Source: Adiantum capillus-veneris (taxonomy: Eukaryota; Streptophyta; Polypodiopsida; Polypodiales; Pteridaceae). Taken from it: a DNA stretch of 64,000 nt. Location of the stretch: the NCBI GenBank assembly GCA_014529385.2, contig CM043955.1:151764140-151828139 (forward strand), in the 5' to 3' direction. This document shows, one piece after another, positions 58,862 through 64,000 of this stretch. The stretch's first letter is position 1. Every line of letters begins with the position of its first letter. A model generated the notes under the pieces. It worked only from the letters and a program-made list of their open reading frames with translations. It made no database searches and was not told where the DNA came from. A program made the position numbers and the translations under genes.

Positions 58862-59045
58862 ATCTCTCTGTAGCCATCCACGCCGGTGTGGATGGCTAGA
58901 GAGAGTATTTGCAGAGAGAAAGTACTCGCACATGCATGCTATGCCATGCCAATTATTTAGTCGCATCTAGTTTGCACAGTGTACAAATATTGATATCCGA
59001 TCTCTCTATAGCCATCCGCGCTGGCGCGGATGGCTAGAGAGAGTA
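58862..59045. other. Two duplicated hairpins with paired substitutions
   Basis: A ~140-bp stretch is present twice. Each copy begins with a hairpin: CTCTCTGTAGCCATCCACGC.. paired with ..GTGTGGATGGCTAGAGAG (58,863-58,905), and CTCTCTATAGCCATCCGCGC.. paired with ..GCGCGGATGGCTAGAGAG (about 59,001-59,043). Where the first has CCAC/GTGG the second has CCGC/GCGG, so pairing is kept. Each is followed by AGTATTTGC and a GCATGC-rich piece. Confidence 0.8.
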
Positions 59046-59223
59046 TTTGCTGAGAGTATTCCCATATGCATGCCATGCCGCCATGCCAAGCATTTATTCA
59101 CACCTAGTCTGCACACCCATGTATTTCATCCTGATTCCTGCTCACTTGCTTGCTAGATAGAGAGAGGCAGACACTCTCCTCCGCCATCTTCACGTAGCCT
59201 TCTGTGAAGCTGCTTATTTAGGC

Positions 59224-59860
<637 letters not shown>

Positions 59861-59930
<70 letters not shown>
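59861..59930. repeat. (AG)n microsatellite
   Basis: 70 bp of AG. The next 400 bp to 60,341 hold no feature I can support. Confidence 0.98.
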
Positions 59931-59931
<1 letters not shown>

Positions 59932-60341
59932 ACTTCTTATTTGTTTTGCACAAATCTTCTTACGCCAAGTGAGTGTAAGTGACTGAAACGATTTGATGAA
60001 AATAGTATGCCAAAAAGTTGAGGAATTAAGAAGGGAACTTTGAATGTAGCATGCAATGATTTCTTTACAATGAAGTGGACAAATCTTCTGTGGAGATGAG
60101 GAGGAGGACTATATCGGTAAGATGCTCTTCAGAGTTGCGCGTGTGGGAAACTAGTTGGTTGACAGAAAAATAGTGTGAAACGAATTGTTTAGCTGACTGA
60201 AGGTGGCTGGGGACCACGTTAGAGTAATTTAATTCTATAGTTTCGAGTAGGCCGAGCAAGCACGTCCGCAATCTGAACGAACAACATACAATGGTGTTTT
60301 GTGGAGCAACCAGCTAGCACGGCGATGTCGATGGTGATTTT

Positions 60342-60554
60342 TCAACCGAGTGTATTCCAAGTGATGTAATGTGGATGCCATGGGGTAGGTGGATGAACTG
60401 GCCATGGAATGAACTCACTCCATTTATTCATGTAGTGTCTGAGCACCCGCTCTTGCAAATGTGGGTAAAGACAGTATTGCAACATGTCCATTGCAGTCTG
60501 AAATTTTGATTGCTGCTCAATCAGATCAACTGGAATTGGCCTACCCATTCTAAA
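60342..60554 (-). CDS. Possible terminal exon, unrecognised product
   Basis: On the minus strand a strong acceptor (ATGCTTTTTCTTTTCAG) precedes an open stretch with MGRPIPVDLIEQQSKFQTAM and a Trp/Pro/His-rich end (WHPHYITWNTLG) closing at 60,342. It may be the last exon of the GIY-YIG or neighbouring gene, but the phase from the obvious upstream donor (CACCAAG/GTTGAG near 60,750) would hit a stop, so the link is unproven. Confidence 0.35.
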   Translation of the reverse strand, partial: FRMGRPIPVDLIEQQSKFQTAMDMLQYCLYPHLQERVLRHYMNKWSEFIPWPVHPPTPWHPHYITWNTLG

Positions 60555-60740
60555 CTGAAAAGAAAAAGCATTTCAATCAAAGAAGTTGATAAGTTTTCAT
60601 GTCTGCCATAGTTTGAATGAAAAAAAAAAGACATTGTTGTAGCCAATGACCAACGTTATGTGACAAAGACAGTGAACAAAACAATGAAATGAAGATGGCA
60701 GAAGTTCACAGCTATACCTTTTTCAAAAAATAATATTTTC

Positions 60741-61091
60741 TCAACCTTGGTGGATGTCCAGAACAAACGTTATAACCTTGTGTTGTTTAATATAGAAATG
60801 TTCTAAGTTTTTAGCTTTATGTATATTGGTACTGGTTGCTAAAGTGGTAATTTCAAAATTGTCCTCGAAAGGACTATGTGCCTGCATGTCCACTTGCATT
60901 CTCCTCGGAGAATTGCGCTTGTGTTGGCCAACGCGTTTATGGACGTTATTTGTAACTCCGATATATCTCCTATCGTTTTTCGTGTAGCGTATACTGTAGA
61001 CTATGTATTCTTGCCGCGACGCTTCTTTTTCTGGGGTGGAAGGCTGATGCTTGTCTCTGGTTGTTGATGAGTGTCTAAATCTGCAGTCCAT
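60741..61091 (-). CDS. GIY-YIG endonuclease domain protein or exon
   Basis: 116 codons from an ATG at 61,091. After a charged N-terminus, residues 29-105 read YIVYSIRY...RRYIGVTNNVHKRVGQH..., then AKNLEHFYIKQHK. This fits GIY-YIG nucleases: the Y-V-Y strand, the RYIGVT strand, the catalytic Arg four to five residues after the N (VHKRVGQH), the following His, and a conserved Glu in the NLEHFYI helix. Such nucleases nick or cut DNA in homing elements, Penelope-like elements and repair proteins. The frame ends near a donor-like CAAG/GTTGAG, so it may be one exon of a larger gene with 61,161-61,943 upstream. No other Penelope sequence (RT) is in the window. Confidence 0.75.
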   Translation of the reverse strand: MDCRFRHSSTTRDKHQPSTPEKEASRQEYIVYSIRYTKNDRRYIGVTNNVHKRVGQHKRNSPRRMQVDMQAHSPFEDNFEITTLATSTNIHKAKNLEHFYIKQHKVITFVLDIHQG

Positions 61092-61160
61092 GCAGATTGG
61101 TTAGGTAAATAAAAAAACTGACTGTGCTACGGAGAAATGAATGGAAGCTAGTGATACTTG

Positions 61161-61943
61161 TTATCCATACTTGCCTTGGTCTGTCGCAACTGGCTCGTAT
61201 GGGGAGGCTGGTTGTCCATAATTTATTGCCTTGTGTTTACTGTAGTGCCATGCTACCTTCTGGATTGTGATAGGTGGGTTAGTTGCATCGTGCGAGTGGT
61301 TTGTCAAAGTCATGAAATTTGTCAAGATAGCGGCACAGTTTTCTTGAGTAGCTTTTGAAAGTTTAGCCAAATCAATGTTGTAACCAAACCGTAGCTGCTC
61401 CATCGTGTACACTGTAACTCTTTCAGTTTTTGTGTCGAGGAGTTGTTGTGCTTCAAAATTACGCAACATACTCCCATCATCCTCGTACTGGATGTCAAGC
61501 TCTTCAAGTATTTGCTTCATGAGACCTGCAGGATGTAGGAGCAAGCTGGTTAGCACGACAGATAGAAGGCATTATATTTTTCTTTTCTAATAGTACCTAT
61601 TGTCATTCTGTCCGTGCTTGGTGTGGCCATCGTTTGGTCTAGAGCTTTATATCTTGCGTCGCACTTATTCATGAATTTGCGACGCTCTTGAAAAGTATGG
61701 AACCCCTCAATATACGCATGCGGTTTCTCGCCTGCTGAGTTTGCCAATCTCATCTGCTTAGTCGTGAGGTAAAATCTCTTAGGTTGTATCGTTGGTTGCG
61801 TCTCCTTTGCGTTGTTCGTGTATTGCTTGAAGAGCTGCACAGTAAGATGAGTGATTGATTTGCATGTGTATACACAGGCAGATGCAAGATCAGAGAAGCG
61901 TGCAAAATGTAGCGTGTTGTGATCCATTGTTTGATTCAGTTTC
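61161..61943 (-). CDS. Two-exon reading frame beside PIF1-like helicase, unrecognised
   Basis: Exon a 61,943-61,597 (acceptor TTTTACGTGCAG before it; first ATG at 61,927, frame MDHNTLHFARFSDLASACVY) joins in frame to exon b 61,525-61,161 across a 71-bp GT-AG intron (donor AATAG/GTACTATT, acceptor CATCCTGCAG), giving STDRMTIG-LMKQILEELDIQ. Exon b is open to 61,161, or may splice earlier at a GC-type donor CAAG/GCAAGT near 61,174. The protein is charged and partly helical with no domain I recognise. Order on the strand is helicase, this frame, GIY-YIG, so they may be parts of one element or gene. Confidence 0.5.
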
Positions 61944-62193
61944 CTGCACGTAAAAAAATTTATTTTGATGACCTCTTGCAGTAGTTCTGAAGCATAAGAT
62001 CCGACAAACGTTTAAACACAAATGAATGAAACGTCTCAACAGTGCAACATATTGAACATGAGAAGTCCACAGAAGAGAAGACAAGCAGTTAAACAAAAAT
62101 TCATGCTTTCTATAGAAGGCAGTTACAAGGCGATTTCATCTGTTTAATAGAAAGAGGAATTGATACTGAAGAGGACGTAGGAAACATTCCCGG

Positions 62194-63990
62194 CTAGAAG
62201 TTCAAAAATCTAGATGGTGTGAACATCTCTGGCATAGGTAGTTCTAGTAAATGTATCCGGGTTCGCTCACTGACGCATGATAGCATCACGTATAGAAGGC
62301 CAGGGGCGAAAACTTCTTTTACAATGAGCAAGACGTTGGAGTTGATTGTTGCGCCTTGGGAATTGTGTCCAGTCATAGCGTAGGTGAGAGCTAGTGGGAA
62401 TGTGGATTTATGGTACCAGTGCCCATTGAATGTCCGTCTGCTATGCTTTGACCGTCAAAGTGTAAATTCCTGTTTGGATGTGTCGAGTGTGACTTTGATT
62501 GCTTTGACGCCTCCTTCTTCATCTTGGAGGATTTCGTCTACGCGACATAGTGATCCATTGGTTGCTCCAATTGTTAAGTCTATGTTCTCTGTTATCAGCG
62601 CCTTTGCTCCTTCTGCTATTCTGTCAATTGCGTGGAAGTCGGGATCTTCAAGCCATGCTTGGATCAAGGACGTTGTGTGCATTTTTCTTTAGGCCGATTT
62701 GGATGATGTGACTATGCCGATGGAAGCACTCCAAGAGAAGGTTATTATAATATCGAGCGTCACTCTTGTGTGTGCAAATGATTGTCATATTCCTATCCAT
62801 GTGTTGCTCTATTTGATCCTGCGTTATGATGCAGTCACCGAGCGCATCGTGGATCTCTTTCTTTGTGGGGAGCCTGACTCTTATTGTATTGAGTAACTCT
62901 ATGAAAGAGATATCTTTTGCATGGCGCACTGAGCAAGACATAGTGTACGTAGTAGCAGTGGACCAATAAGTGGAGCTTGTGATGTGGCATGAGTAGCAAT
63001 GATCACTTTGATGCCTGCATACCGGCGGTAACTGTGCCAAATCACCGAACAAGAAGAGCTTTTTATCTTTGAATGGGTCTAGCAGTGTGCCGTTGGTGAC
63101 ATTCACAGTTTGTCCTACTATGAGATCAAAAGTTTGCTTTGTCAACATAGAAATCTAGTCTACGATAATCATGTCTGCTTCTTTGATACTGACGTATCTA
63201 TCATCAGTTTTTGAGATTGACAAGGGATACTGTTGTGTGTGCACTGGTATCTTGAATTGGCAATGGACAGTTGTTGCGATGCTGCTTAACCTCGTGGCCG
63301 CTGCACCAGTCAACGTAGCGAGTGTGACAGTTTTCCCTTGCATTATGAGTTGGCTTGTGATATATCTTATGAGGAAGCTTTTGCCACTGCCAGGAGTGCC
63401 TGTGATCACATGCAAACCACCCTTTGTTGCTGTGAGCTTCTTGTAGATCTCTGCTTGTTCAGATGTCAGTGCCGTGTTCTTGACGTTTTGAAGCTCGTTT
63501 AGAAGGGCAGAGATACGAGAAGTCGTGTCTTGTTGCTCGTAGTCTGTTTGCACATCTAGAGATTGAAATGAGGCAGCCTTTGTTGAGGATGTCTTCTGTA
63601 GTATCATGTTGTGAAATTGGTGTGTTTGATCTGTCGTGAGCATGTTTCGTTGTGTATACTCTGTGATGTACATCTCAAGGTCCTCATCTGTCAGTATCAA
63701 ATTTCTAAGTGTGCACTCAAGATAGTATGACCTGGACGTGTTCTCCAATGAGAGCAACTGGGATTCGTTTCTGAAGGTGATGCTCCTTAGAAGCACATTG
63801 TAAAAGAAAGCCTCTGGATGATGCCCTGGGTGGAAGTCTGTGAAACGGACCAGTCGGTGTTGCCGCTCCAGTGATTGGCTGTAGGTGTTCGCCTCTGAAA
63901 TACTTTTTTTCCCTTCGTCACTGTGTCATTCTTGTGGAAGTCGTAGAACGTAAGATTCTCCAGACTTTGTGGTCATGCGCAGTACAGATC
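62194..63990 (-). pseudogene. PIF1/Helitron-type helicase, broken, 5' end outside the window
   Basis: Right to left: FTDFHPGHHPEAFFYNVLLR and a SYYLECTLRNLI segment (found upstream of the helicase in Helitron and PIF1-like proteins), Walker A GTPGSGKSFLIRY, TLATLTGAAATRLS, motif II IIVD then TAG, ISMLTKQTFD, the FGDLAQLPPV motif III, the SVRHAKD region, a frameshift near 62,680, and FPLALTYAMTGHNSQGATI with GLLYVMLSCVSERTRI (motifs V and VI). The first stop replaces the Walker B Glu (VDE); another TGA follows QEFTL. These superfamily 1B helicases drive strand unwinding in Helitron rolling-circle transposition or in DNA repair. No Rep nuclease is visible because the window ends. Dead as it stands. 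Confidence 0.85.
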
Positions 63991-64000
63991 GACAGGGTGT

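Noticed and set aside
60065-60271. 68-codon minus-strand frame near the GIY-YIG block
   Set aside because: No acceptor site fits it to the preceding exon and no domain is visible; it may be 3' untranslated sequence.
60741-61091. Penelope-like element
   Set aside because: GIY-YIG is present, but there is no Penelope-type reverse transcriptase on either side within the window; a helicase is the neighbour.

Overview
This window is non-coding-dominated nuclear DNA from a land plant with a large, repeat-dense genome. The evidence is plant-type Ty1/copia and Ty3/gypsy LTR elements (primer sites matching initiator-Met and Asp tRNAs), a DUF659-type hAT transposase, a tRNA-derived SINE, split genes with GT-AG introns, and very long pure (AG)n/(CT)n tracts (up to 147 bp). 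The tract density and TE nesting would fit a fern or another large-genome lineage, but the sequence alone does not decide this. Nothing looks bacterial, organellar or viral.

Layout. 1-22,724: a decayed minus-strand Copia element (here Copia-A) split in two by a 19-kb plus-strand Ty3/gypsy-like element (Gypsy-1, 2,535-21,559). Gypsy-1 has two LTRs, a tRNA-Asp-type primer site, an array of palindromes in its leader, gag and protease remnants, no recognisable RT/RNaseH/integrase, and a captured fragment of a host DEAD-box RNA helicase just before the 3' LTR. A MITE, a ~560-bp satellite-like array rich in hairpins and a LINE fragment lie inside it. 22,833-28,900: a foldback element and a split minus-strand gene (coiled coil plus RING-like domain plus basic tail) with a palindrome-rich intron. 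30,700-45,564: a second, minus-strand, gag-only Ty3/gypsy-like element (Gypsy-2). Its leader has its own array of different palindromes at the same ~285-bp period. Its 3' LTR is split by an ~8-kb hAT-like element (31,061-39,047) that carries a damaged transposase and, on the opposite strand, a protein-kinase-like gene and a second coiled-coil/RING-like reading frame.

45,645-58,690: another foldback copy, several tandem arrays, and two related Copia elements with perfect 5-bp target duplications: Copia-1 (minus, 49,000-52,892, TSD AGATT) and Copia-2 (plus, 55,207-58,098, TSD CTCAA). Copia-1 sits in a 185-bp tandem array, Copia-2 in a tandem run of a tRNA-derived SINE. 58,860-64,000: twin hairpins, long CT/AG tracts, then a minus-strand block with a GIY-YIG nuclease domain, an unrecognised spliced reading frame, and a broken PIF1/Helitron-like helicase running off the right edge.

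Most coding sequence is transposon-derived and damaged by stops or frameshifts. The most intact host-like frames are the kinase-like ORF inside the hAT element and the split RING-like gene. The observations most worth following up are the covarying leader palindromes shared in layout by two gypsy elements, the gene-carrying hAT element, the captured helicase, and the GIY-YIG/PIF1 block.
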